Positions 34,408 through 45,778 of a DNA stretch of 64,000 nt are shown piece by piece. The first letter of the stretch is position 1. Every line of letters begins with the position of its first letter. Both the position numbers and the translations under genes were made by a program. The notes under the pieces are model-generated. The model made no database searches, was not told where the DNA came from, and was given only the letters and a program-made list of their open reading frames with translations. The stretch spans positions 39,013,558 to 39,077,557 of the forward strand of contig CM043946.1 of the NCBI GenBank assembly GCA_014529385.2, read 5' to 3'. The stretch is from Adiantum capillus-veneris. Taxonomy: Eukaryota; Streptophyta; Polypodiopsida; Polypodiales; Pteridaceae.

Positions 34408-37400
34408 TTATTCGTGTAGCGATGACATTGATTCCCAGGGTCGTTGATTTTCTTGAAGCTCGAAGTGTTCTACAGAGTCATAGAACTCGTCGTCTTCTTC
34501 ATCTTTTGATTCTCCACATTTCTTTGTTTGCTCCTTATGTCGAGAGCTTGTTGATGTCTGGTTCTCTTCGTTTTCCTGGATTACACTCAATGCAAAATAA
34601 GGAACGACATCATAGCCATTTTCATCACAAAAATTTGTTGTGGGAGCATCCTCCACGACGCACACATCCATAGTAGCCAAGATGTGTTCCCATCCAAAAG
34701 GCTCTAACTCTTCTTCAGGAAATGGTTCTGGGATATAGTCCATATCCTCTATAACCCGCTCTAGGATACATTCCTCACGTTTCAAGCTACCACATTGTGA
34801 AGCTCCACACATCCACGGTTCTTTAGGCTTACGCAACCAAGCTAGAAGTTCAGATCCTGTTACTGTGGCGGAATCAAACTCCTCAACCGGCATTCTCGTC
34901 ACATCCCTATAGCTATGGTCCCTCAAGTTTATTTTTGTTATGGTTTCCATATGTCTCAGGTATATATGGTCATAACCCCAATCTTGGACCATTTTCAATT
35001 GTCGCATGAATGGTCTTCCCAGAATGATTTCATAGTTGTTCTTCTTGCCAAATTCAACAACAGCAAAAGTGTGTTCATATTCAATGCCACAAGAAGTAAC
35101 AAGTACTTTTTCTAGCAGTCCTATGGGCTTTTCCTTGTGTCCGTCTGCAAGCTGCAGGGTCATTCGTGTGGATCTCAAGGCAGGTTTTCCCCATTTTTTC
35201 CAAACCTCTTTGGTTGCAATGGCCACACCAGCTCCACTGTCAAGGATTGCCATGGTTTTTACACCATTGAATTCCACAGGAAGTGTGGTGTTTCCATCTT
35301 CTCCCTCGTAATACTCGCCTACCTTGTTTAATGGCACTGGCCTAGTATTTAGTTGAGGCATTTCAAGCTCTTTGATGCGTTCCTCAATTTGAGTCATTGG
35401 GGTTTTTACACCAAATTTCTCTAGACATTTACCCACATTAGCCCACATGTTTGGTCTTATTCTGAGCAACTCGGCTAACATTATTGTACAGGTGACTGGG
35501 GTAGATAGAATATCTACTAGCCCCTTTGAATCGATGGCCTTGTTAGGAGACAGTCTTTGTGATGGTGCAACCACATCTGACTTGGTCTCGTACTCTCCCA
35601 TGTAGGACGGTAGTGTTCTTAGCGAATGGGGTTGACTACCCATAGATTGTACAGATCCTTTCTCGCCCCAATACGATTGCACGTCTAGATTCATTTGAGA
35701 TCCAGTCTCAAATTCCTCTATTGGTGGTAGAAACACTCCTCGTTCATCACTAATCTTGTCTACTCGTCTTCTTAGGTCATCGGCTTCATTGGCCTCTCTG
35801 ACTTGTTTCCACAATTCGTCAAGACCATATACCTCTTTACAATCCTCAGGTTTTGCAACTGGTGGTTCTAGTAAAGCTTGGGCTGTTTGAATCATTTTCT
35901 TGCACATTTGAAAACTTTTCTTTTCTAGTTCCGGATAGGGATATGTCATCCACCTTTGTTCTTGGGTTTGGTTGTTTTTGAGCCTCGCATCATAGGCTTT
36001 CAAGAGGGCATCTAATGTCTCATTAACCTTCTCTACCAACACAGATCCTCCTGAACTAGCACTTCTCGGTTTCTCATCCGTGGATGGTTCTTCTAGAGGT
36101 TTAACCATCTGTGTAAGAGAAGGTGCCTCCTTTTCCTCATGTTGTTTTATCTTCTCCTCAGCTTCGGTAAGCTTCTCAGCTAGGGATTTTTTCTCTCGTT
36201 CCCTGCGTGCTTTCATCCTAGTCTTTCTAGCTTTCCAACTATTTCGTTTGCTCTTGGTTTTCTGACTAGGTGCGTCTGTCTTTGGTCCATCGTCTGTCTT
36301 TGGACTCATGTCACTTTCCGTGTTCTTTATCTCTGGATTCTCATCAGCTTTCTTTTGAGCTTGTGCTCTCGTAACCACTTGAACTGGTACGACATTTTTA
36401 TTTTCTGAGCTACTAGGGAGCTGAGCAATCCCTAATACATTTGTCGTGATTTTCTTGATTTGGTTTGGTTTTTTTGGGTAATCGGGGATCAAGTGAGTGA
36501 TGCCACACTCAAAACAATAGGCATTTACTTCAGTGATCTCCGTATGAGGACATTGTTTGACCAAGTGGTTGTCACGACTTTTGTGACAATCTGTCTCTGG
36601 TTGAGGAGATTCTTTTAGCATTTCCTCTTGGCTATAAGCAAGCTTTGACCTAGATAAGCCGTTATTTTCAATGAATCGCAATGTCCTTTCGTCCATTTCA
36701 TACCTTCTTTCTTTCGACTGAAACCCAGGAGGTGGAGGTTGTACTGGCCTCACCACTCCATGTGTTTCTCTCACCTTTTGTTGCTCCGAAGGGTAGTACT
36801 TACTTTGGTTGCTATACCACATTGTAGCTGGTACTGGCGTTGGTTTATTTGATGCTTCCATCATTGGCAGCGTTATCCTCCTTATCATATGCAGATCCTT
36901 CTGAAGGCCCTCATCTCTCATTCCCTGAATAAAGATCAGCATTAGTCGTACTTGCATAGATAATTCCGCTCTCGGACAGAGCTTAACATATCTCTTGAGC
37001 CGTAATGATGCTTTGCGTACTGATTCATTCTCTTTCTGTTTGAATCTATGGATTTGCGAGACCGTGTTGTGAGCAATGCCTTTTGGCGAGAATTCTTCAA
37101 TAAACTCCTCAAACAGCTCATCTAGGGTCTCAAAATCCCATTTTTCCACCGAGTTGAACCATGTAGCTGCATCATCTTCTAGAGTCAATCCAAATCCCGC
37201 AAACTGTGTCGCAAAATCTGAAACTTCCTATGCTCTAATCACTCTTCTAAAAGCCATTACGTGATCTCTCGGATCTTTATCGCCGGAGTATTTTCTGTTT
37301 ACCCATTTCTGGACTTGGGATGGTCTAACTCGTTGATTGTCTACAAGTTTAACTAGATACTCTCCCAATCCTTCTTTCGTTATCGCTCTTGAAGGGAATC

Positions 37401-37833
37401 CTGGTGGCTCTCTTCTTGGAATTCCTATAGGAATTCTCGTGTTTGGTGGAGGCATTTGTGGTCCTTCATTGACCAAATATCCACCTCTTTCTAGTACAGT
37501 CTGTGGATTTGTGCTCTCTACAACTCTGTATTCTCGTCCATACTTGTCGACAACTATAGATCTCCATTGATAGTCGACTCCATATGTGTAGACATATAAG
37601 AGCTTGTAATCCGTTATCTCTTCTAGGTATGGATCTGAGCACCTATAAAGATTGACCTCATTGTCGTCAATGTATCTATATAGTCCTTCACTCTCATGAC
37701 CAATCATCTAGACTCTCTCAACAAGATGGGTCTTTATCAATTGCAAGTTTGGAAGATCCATTGTGGGAGGATATTCCTCTATCGTCGGGATCTCCAAGCT
37801 TGTGTAAGCTGCGTTTGAATCTAGGGTAGACAT
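34408..37833 (-). pseudogene. gag-protease frame of the minus-strand Ty3-like element
   Basis: The frame starts with ATG at 37831-37833 and continues for 1142 codons, broken by two in-frame TAG codons (37708-37710 and 37228-37230). The first third is Gag capsid-like (WFNSVEKWDFETLDELFEEF, then the RFKQKENESV region). A damaged zinc-knuckle area follows (CFECGITH; the last Cys is lost), then a long charged linker rich in Lys/Glu. Near codon 650 of the long segment is a retropepsin with the active site LDSGAG and a later IILGRPF flap/core motif. The family normally continues into RT; this one ends at TAA (34408-34410). It probably makes Gag and protease only if the TAGs are bypassed. Confidence 0.8.
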
Positions 37834-38288
37834 GATTTCTGGGCTTAAGAGCTTTTTCTTGGTTCAAGTAGACTTAGTCCATTGTGTTCAAGTGCTTTGG
37901 TTAGGGAAAAGTTGAAACTATGTCCAAAACCGCAACCGTTTCGTCAGAATTCTCGCAAATTATCGCTTTCAGACACCCCTGACTTCCGGATGAATTTTGA
38001 GGCCTTAAACGATGTTTTTTTCAAAGTTGAACTAAACAATTGCCGTCGGCATGCATTTAGTTCAAGTTTTGCTCTAAGATCTATAGAGCCGCTCTCAGGC
38101 TACGTTTTGATATAAAAACTTTTCCGATCTGATACCATTTGTGAAAGTTATGGACAAAACAGTGAAATGCAGTTTATACTGGTCAAAATGAGTCCAAATT
38201 CAATTTTACAAGAAGATTTGGGATCTCTGTGACACTGTGAACACTTCTGTATGGTCAAAATTACAGTTGGACCCTAAAACTGGCCTAG

Positions 38289-39693
38289 AGACATCCTACG
38301 CATAGGATGTCTATATGCTCAGAATTTAACAAAATTTGATCCATAGACTCCCCTTAAGTCTAGCAACACAATGGTATGCTCAGAATTTCATTTGGACCTA
38401 AAAATGGCCTTGAGACATCCTACGTGTAGGATGTCTTTTAGCTCAGAATGACTTGAAATTTTCACCCCAGCTTCTCCTTGATGTGTTGATCACAGTGGTG
38501 TGCTCATAGGTTGGTTTGGAGTCCTAAATCAAGCTGGAGACATCCTACACGTAGGATGTCTTTTTGCTCTGTTTCAGCTCAAACTTGCACTGTAGCTTCC
38601 CCTTGATGTGCTAAACTCACAGCTATTTTTACTTTTTGATTCTGACACCTATAGGTTGGTCAAATGATCCAAAATCTGTTCCAAAAGCCTGATGTCTGTC
38701 CTGATGAATTCCTAAGTCAAATCAACTCCAAATTGGACCAAAATTGACTAGGAGGCTTGCCTAAGGCTAAACAACACCCTGCTATGTCCACAGTTTGAAT
38801 TTGGCCTCTAAATCATGCCTTAGACATCCTACGCGTAGGATGTCTAACTGCTCAGAATTGCCCCAAATTTGAACCACAGACTCTCCTTAAGGTGCGGATC
38901 ACTGTGGTATGCTCAGAATTTTGTGTAAAGTCCAAAATCACACAGAAGACATCCTACGCGTAGGATGTCTTTTTGGCCTGTTTGACCCCAGACTTGTCCC
39001 ACAGCTTCCCCTTGATGTCAGTAACTCAGTGGTATGTTTAGATTTTGGTTTGGATGTCAAAAGACCCCAAAACTAGCTGTTCTTGCCTTTTTCAGTCAAA
39101 AATGCTAAAGTTTGTTCAATCTTCCTTTCACTGACCCAAATGAGATGAAATTTATCACATGCACTCAAAACATCATGTATAACATGCACATGAAGTCACC
39201 CTATGGTTTGGTCTCAAAAATTATGCCTTGGGCACAATTTGGGTAGGATGTCTGGCAATTCTCGTCTTTTGGCTTAAATCTGTCAAAATTTGGTCAAATT
39301 TCCACTTTCCAGGTGCAAACAGGGTAAAACCTACCTTCTGAACACACTGGTCAACTCAGAATTTCAAAATTTCCACCAGATCACCCTGTAGACATACTAC
39401 GCGTAGGATGTCTACTGCTGATTTTTTGAGACTGAAGTGTCCCTGATGCTTCCTTATGCTCTCAGCGAGTGCAAGTATGCTTCACAATTGCAAAAATCAC
39501 TCAATTTAAGCCTTTTCTGAAATTTTATGTTTTCTGACTCCGCCTTTTGGCTTTTGGTCAACAAAAATAGCGAAAAACACCCAAGTCAATATGTTACTAG
39601 GGTAAAACCTACCCTCTGAACCCACTGGTGCGGTCAGAATTTTCAAATTTGGTCTCCAGAACCCCCTTGAGAAATCCTATGCGTAGAATGTCT
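38289..39693. repeat. Array of palindromes with core ACATCCTACGCGTAGGATGT
   Basis: 24-bp palindromes lie at 38289-38312, 38413-38436, 38538-38561, 38822-38845, 38947-38970, 39390-39413 and 39670-39693. Those at 38822 and 38947 are perfect; the others have one to three changes, mostly at the centre or in one arm. A half-site lies at 39244-39253. Neighbouring spacing is about 124-126 bp, and the 125-bp surroundings also repeat weakly (GCTCAGAATT, CTTCCCCTTGATGT). The array occupies the untranslated leader between the primer-binding site and gag. GCGTAGGATGA also occurs in both LTRs (about 31192 and 40589). Confidence 0.9.
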
Positions 39694-40209
39694 ATGTTTG
39701 CAAAATTGCAGGTTTTCTTCACAGAACCCTTGCAAATGCTCTTTTATATGCACAGCATTAGTCAGTCATACAAAAATGTCCACAAAAGCTTGTTTAATGC
39801 ATTTTTACTCTCAAAAGCACACTTTTCCGTGATTTCAAATGCAATCAAGCACTTTAGCAAATAATTCAGTGATGAATAGCTCTAGATTAGAATCGGATCA
39901 CTTACCTAAAGCTACTCCTACAAATCATATGGGGTTTTGCATCTATGAGTAGAAAAACGCTTCACTGCCACACACGGACTAGTAAACGCTTTTATCACCT
40001 CACAAATCACTCGACCACCAACAACTACTCTAATCCATTGATACTAACTAAACCTATCTAGTCGTAGACCCTCGGCAAGACACACGCTTCCTGGCTATCC
40101 ACTTGATCGCGGAATATCATCTTCCGGATCCACTTAAGAAAAACGCTTTCTTTAGCCGAAACTAAATTAAGCAACCATCACAAGAGTGTTAGTAGGAAAC
40201 CTAATTAGG

Positions 40210-40236
40210 TCCTTGTGTCCCCGACAGCGGCGACAA
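40210..40236 (-). other. Primer-binding site
   Basis: Minus-strand TGTCGCCGCTGTCGGGGACA begins two or three bases inside the 5' LTR. It resembles the TGGCGCCGTTGCCGGGGA-type site used by many plant Ty3/gypsy elements (tRNA-Asp type). The third base is changed from G to T. Confidence 0.7.
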
Positions 40237-41191
40237 TGTTGGACGAGAGCGACTCACACACCCATGAAGTGCATGCAAACACTACCTAGATCAACATAAT
40301 GTCAATCGAGTACATAGATGACATGATAGGCACACATAGGAAATCTCTTAAGCTTGTCAGGCTGAGACCATCCTACACATACAACACTCTGGAAGGCCAA
40401 CTAAACCACAATCAAGAACCTCACTGCTCTCAACTACACCACCTAGCCACATACACACATACAGAAGGTAACTCACCTAATCATGCCAGATTCATACGAA
40501 ACTTAAGGAACACCATCCCCTCACTAGGATACACGTGTCCCTAAGCTTCTACACTCAAAACCCTCACTCTAAACCCATTTGCGGAAAACGCGTAGGATGA
40601 CAGAGCCGAATTTTGAAAGTGACCGCAACTGAAATTTATGAGTACCTATGCGTAGCTTATGTCTCCACGATTCTATAGACTACTAGCACGCAGAAAACAT
40701 ACATCGTTTGATACACTTACGGCCACAAATAGCTCGTAGATGCGTTGGCATGTGCGCTTCGTCTCGCGTGGAATTCTTGGCGTTGTCGCGTAGCTCTCCT
40801 CGAGCCTACAACAATGGTGCAGTCGGATCTCCAATGTGTTGAGCGAGCCGGGCGTAGCGAGAGGATGAAGCTCACGCTCACTCTCTTTCTCTCTCACACA
40901 CAGTAGACGGCAGCGCTAAGTTTTGATTATGATTAAAGTCCTCTTTACAAAATGACCTAGGTACCTTATATACTAAGGCTACCTTAGGTTTAACCAAAAA
41001 TGGGGTTGGTAGGGTCAAATGGCTTTGTATTTACAATCTGGAAGTGCCATTGCACCCCGGCTACTGAAACTAAAATAACTACTCATTAAATGACGTTTAT
41101 AGCCATAATCCGCAGCATTTCATAACTCGCAAAAGATAAGACTTTGGTACGAAACTTGAGTTATGTTGTGTTGTTGACCCAGCGGTCAACA
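40237..41191 (-). repeat. 5' LTR of the minus-strand element (955 bp)
   Basis: Same ends as the 3' LTR. It contains the element's own promoter side. Confidence 0.9.
40964..40976 (-). promoter_or_regulatory. Probable TATA box in the 5' LTR
   Basis: Minus-strand AGTATATAAGG, conserved in both LTRs; its position is compatible with a U3/R boundary. Confidence 0.45.
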
Positions 41192-41196
41192 CCCAA

Positions 41197-41479
41197 CTTG
41201 TAACCCACATGAAGGAGGAGGATGAGCTCACATCATTACAACAGGGCATGCTGCTTCAAGGGCGAGAAGGGCTCCTTGTAAGGATCTTTTAATGAAACTC
41301 CAACTTAACATTCTTGTTTTTTTAAAAGATCGCATGGCGGGCCTCGCTCTCTCTTACCGTGACACACAGGGTATTTATAAGGTGATATTTGGTTTTAGAG
41401 CTTCTAAACCCATAACTCATTGGTGTATGATCTTTCCAAGTATCGGACAATTTATCCCACTTAGCCTTGGGGGGGGGGG

Positions 41480-41524
<45 letters not shown>

Positions 41525-41912
41525 TGGGAACCTGCAAGGCCAGAGGCACTCCAAACCGGCCATTATCTTATTCATACATAGTGTTCCAAAATGGCCTTGA
41601 AAGTCTCTCCCTCCAGCTCCACATCTTTATCGCCACCACCAACCTCTCCCTTCCCGACGACCTTCCAAGCATTGCGTGGCTAGTGACGGCAACCATCACT
41701 GACTCTCCTTGATAGCAAGCGATCACCATTGTAGACAGTGTAGCCTCACTCTCGGTGATCCACTACTCTATGATCACATACATTTAGTGTGCAGAGGAGA
41801 GTGCTTCCTATGCTCACAATGATGGAGGCCTTGCAACCGCCAATGGTGAGTCTTGCTACCCTAAAGTGAATGGCTATCTCCCACCTAGAAGGCACGTTCC
41901 TGTGTGACCCAG
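41197..41912. repeat. 0.7-kb tandem duplication, copy X' (right of the inserted element)
   Basis: Begins CTTGTAACCC at the base after the duplicated target CCCAA and ends TGTGTGACCCAG. It includes G12 followed by (GA)n at 41469-41521. Without the element, X and X' would lie head to tail. Confidence 0.85.
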
Positions 41913-42284
41913 CTTCCCTTACTACATGATGGTGGTTGTAGAGGCTATCATTCCCCTCCATGCTGCCCTCCTCCTCCACCCCTTCATTTTCCTTCCCTCT
42001 GAAAGCCTCTCTCTCCAACTCCACATCTTCATCGCCGCTACTAGCCTCTAGCTGCTACCCTAATCGCTAGCTTATATGGGTAGATGCAATAGCCATTATC
42101 ATGCTCATGTATGGAGCATATGTGCCTCTTTTCTCTAGTGGATGTCTATTTTGCAAAGAGGAGGAGCCATTTCCCACGCGTTGCATCTACTTTGTGCTAG
42201 TACATAAGAGCCCATCATTCTCACTGACAAAGTGTTGCGGTTACTGCTCTTTGGAAAGAAATGGCAACATCATCCTTTGCATAT

Positions 42285-42327
<43 letters not shown>

Positions 42328-42563
42328 CGGGTGCCTACTCGTCCAACGTCTCTTCTGCTCTCCCCATTGGTTACTTGTGGCTACAGGATCCAAGGAAAGA
42401 TCCACATGTGTCTCCAACTCCTGGCCAATCGACAACTTATATCAACAATTGCAATAGCCATTAGCATTTCATGTACATCAGAACCCATCATTCATTGGCC
42501 AATTGTTGTGATTGCCACTCTTTGGGAAGAAGTGGTCCATAAGCAGCATATTCCTTTGCATAT

Positions 42564-42627
<64 letters not shown>

Positions 42628-43874
42628 CGCCCATAGAGGACACGCCGACCATGTCTACACCGTCTCTAGCAATCGTAAGCACATGCTCTCCCTCGCTGAC
42701 TTTCTCTCATATCGTGTAAGTGCTCCCTCTCAGATTCCTAGCTTTACACTTTGATAGAGGCTTCCAAGCTTAGGCGATGGCTCCGCGATGGGCATGTTTC
42801 AATAAATATGGGCCTGGACTATGCCTTCGGCACCAATACACTACGGATTTTAGACATTTTCTCATTTCGACACAAAGACTTCTTTTCCACTTCTTTTTGC
42901 ATCTTAATGCATAAAAAAGTTGAGCAAGCCACAAACATTCATAAACGTGAAAATTTTGACTTTTCTACCCAATTTTTTGTGGCATCAATGCTATTGCCCC
43001 TTTTTTAACCTACAAAAAATTAATACCTAAGAAAAACGATGAAAAAAAAGCCATTTGTAATTGCAAAAACCAATATTTCTACTGCAGACTTACAAAAGTG
43101 ATATTTTCAAAATATATTTGGAACATATTGGCAACTCTTCAAGCTTAATATTCCACAAATTCCACTTGGTGCAATGGTGCAACTTTTGTCTCACAATTTA
43201 TCCATATAAAATTTAGAGGTCGGGTTTTAAACTCTCATCGTTTCATGCCATCGACATATTAGACTTTTGCACTAAGCCACACAGACAGCTCGCCATGTTG
43301 TTAATTGTGGCACACCTTAGTTAGAAAAACAAAAAACACACCCAAATTTTTTTGCAAGCCTGCCCGCACTATCACTGCTGACGTGCTGCTATGCCCTTCC
43401 TTATACCCACCACATCCTTCATCCTGTCATCAATATTTTTGTGAGTCAGAGCGTCTTTGTCTAGATGGATTCTTCTTATCACTCTCCCACACATCCCCTT
43501 CAACGTTGCACTTTGCCTTGCTCTCTAGCCCAGATACCCTCAGTTGTTTCCCGCCTCCATAGTGCTCCACGTGCCTCGTCACCCTAGTATGTTTCTCTAC
43601 CAACTCATCTCACGAACCTTGCTATTTCCAAATCGTAGACACCAGCTACTACTCGGAGGTAGGAAAAGTACAGAGCGTGCAGAGGGTGGAGCTACTCGGC
43701 CTGCGCAGTGTTGCATATCTCTCTCTCTCTCTCTCTCTCTCTCTTGCTGACATTCATACAATTCCCCGAGGTTGAATGCTCATTTCAGAGCTTGCGTCAT
43801 CAAGGCAACCACTATGTACAATACCTGGTAAATCCAAGCACCACTGTATCTTTTTCCTCTCATTGTTGAGACTT
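41913..43874. other. Microsatellite-rich spacer, no supported gene
   Basis: Contains (TC)n tracts at about 42289-42325, 42565-42620 and 43719-43744. Sequence before the first two is related (CTCTTTGG-AAGAA...CCTTTGCATATGCTC), so a 250-300 bp unit has been duplicated around the TC tracts. A phrase at about 42003-42050 is a third, shorter relative of the open stretch in X/X'. Confidence 0.5.
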
Positions 43875-44174
43875 CTAAATGCGCCGGACTTCGGCATCCA
43901 TGCGGCCGGATAGGATAAGTGCAAACATGCACCAATCAGAGGCGAAGGACCAGAAAGGATGACCAAAAGAGGCAGGGGTGTTCCCTTCAATGAAGAAGTG
44001 GCTATACCAAGCAAGCAAATAGCCGAGCGCGATCCCGAAGGGGGCGATCCACCATGTTGCAGATGCCAAGGCTGCTAAAATGAGCAACAACCCAGAGGTT
44101 GTGCCCGCGAAGTGCCACCAGCGTATGGGTGCCTTGGAGTGTTGGGTGACGTAGAACTCCCAAAACTGTTGCAT
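43875..44174 (-). CDS. Mpo1-like / DUF962 protein segment (99 aa), partial or decayed
   Basis: The minus-strand frame starts MQQFWEFYVTQHSKAP and contains RWWHFAGT, WYSHFFIEGNTPASF and SDWCMFALILSGRMD. These are the conserved blocks of small DUF962 membrane proteins (FxxQH, RxxHxxGT, HxxxExNxPA). Two hydrophobic segments (about 25-42 and 46-58) fit membrane spans. The family includes yeast Mpo1, an Fe-dependent dioxygenase of fatty-acid alpha-oxidation in the ER; the same reaction here is inference. Upstream, an AG just before CACTTTCATAGC could be a splice acceptor, with the first exon lost or beyond a TC tract. The C terminus is shorter than usual. It could be a live exon or a gene fragment. 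Confidence 0.6.
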   Translation of the reverse strand: MQQFWEFYVTQHSKAPIRWWHFAGTTSGLLLILAALASATWWIAPFGIALGYLLAWYSHFFIEGNTPASFGHPFWSFASDWCMFALILSGRMDAEVRRI

Positions 44175-44241
44175 GCTATGAAAGTGCTAGTGTCTCCCGC
44201 CGTCCTGCTCATGCCGCTGCCGCTGTCGCCGCCCATTGTAG

Positions 44242-44883
<642 letters not shown>

Positions 44884-45010
44884 GCAAAAGTGCATGCACG
44901 TCATCCTATGGTCTCTCTTCTCTGTAGCACCGAAGCCCTACATGCAACAGGTCGACGATGAGGGGGTTTAATATTGAAAAAGCATTTAAAATACATTCAA
45001 ATACAATGCA

Positions 45011-45218
45011 GGTACCTCAGGGCAAGAGGTATGAGGACGTCGACATGGCTTGTGTGAAGATGTTGCAAGAGCTACAACAGCCAGGGCTCGTTCGGTTCGC
45101 TGCAGGATCACAACAGTGCTCTCTTTCTCTCTCTCCCTTTGTCTCTCTCAGGACTACGTCGACTTGAAGAGCTCTCTCTCTCCCTCTCTCTTTGTGGAGA
45201 CGCGGCTGCAAGTCCTTT

Positions 45219-45305
<87 letters not shown>

Positions 45306-45514
45306 GTAGGTACCTCAGGGCATGAGGTATGAGGACGTCGACGTGGCTTGTGTGAAGATGTTTCAAGAGCTACAACAGCCACGGCTCGTTCGGTTCGCTG
45401 CAGGATCACGACAGTGCTCTCTTTCTCTCTCTCCCTCTGTCTCTCTCAGGACTATGTCGACTTGAAGATCTCTCTCTCCCTCTCTCTTTGTGGAGACGCG
45501 GCTGTAAGTCCTCT

Positions 45515-45549
<35 letters not shown>

Positions 45550-45589
45550 CTCTCAGGAGCTGGAAAATGGCTAGTGCACCGCTGCTCTA

Positions 45590-45594
<5 letters not shown>
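45011..45594. repeat. 300-bp tandem duplication with exon-like segment and TC tracts
   Basis: GTACCTCAGGGCA-GAGGTATGAGGACGTCGAC and the following about 200 bp occur at 45011 and 45308. Each copy starts with an open stretch (RYEDVDMACVKMLQELQQ in copy 1) bordered by AG on the left and running into TC-rich, CTCAG-containing DNA. The copies differ at five codons, all non-synonymous. A (TC)n of about 42 units follows copy 1 (45217-45301). A third relative (GACTACGACTTGAAGAG) lies just after the LINE at 50217. Confidence 0.8.

Positions 45595-45642
<48 letters not shown>
45594..45642. repeat. (TC)n tract at the LINE 5' junction
   Basis: The tract ends exactly where the LINE 5' region begins (AATCGAAGAGCACG). 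Confidence 0.9.
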
Positions 45643-45645
<3 letters not shown>

Positions 45646-45778
45646 CGAAGAGCACGAAGTCCTCTACGCATTGATGTAAAGACAGAAATTTTCAGAGTTA
45701 TGGAAGGCATTTCTGTAGCAGCATTTCCGAAGTGAACAGGTTCAACAAAATTGATTCTCATTTCCTATTTTACATACA

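Larger units (their letters stand above)
30842..41191 (-). mobile_element. Non-autonomous Ty3-like LTR element encoding Gag-protease but no RT/integrase
   Basis: LTRs are 30842-31798 (3' end of the element) and 40237-41191 (5' end), with TGTTG...CAACA termini. Flanks are TCCAA (30837-30841) and CCCAA (41192-41196), a 5-bp target duplication with one change. A primer-binding site lies just inside the 5' LTR and a polypurine tract just inside the 3' LTR. The interior (8.4 kb, read on the minus strand) has a 2.2-kb leader with a palindrome array, gag-protease, an unusual WxPK-repeat ORF, and about 1.85 kb of non-coding DNA. No RT, RNase H or integrase motif was found, so mobilisation would need enzymes from another element. 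LTR differences are few but clear (a few percent). Confidence 0.9.

Noticed and set aside
34356-36265. Plus-strand ORFs across the minus-strand gag-protease
   Set aside because: They are shadow frames of the longer minus-strand coding region with retropepsin and Gag motifs.
38289-39693. Regularly spaced repeats considered as a CRISPR array
   Set aside because: Repeats are palindromic and about 125 bp apart, the intervening DNA is itself weakly repeated, and the array lies inside a plant LTR element with no cas gene.
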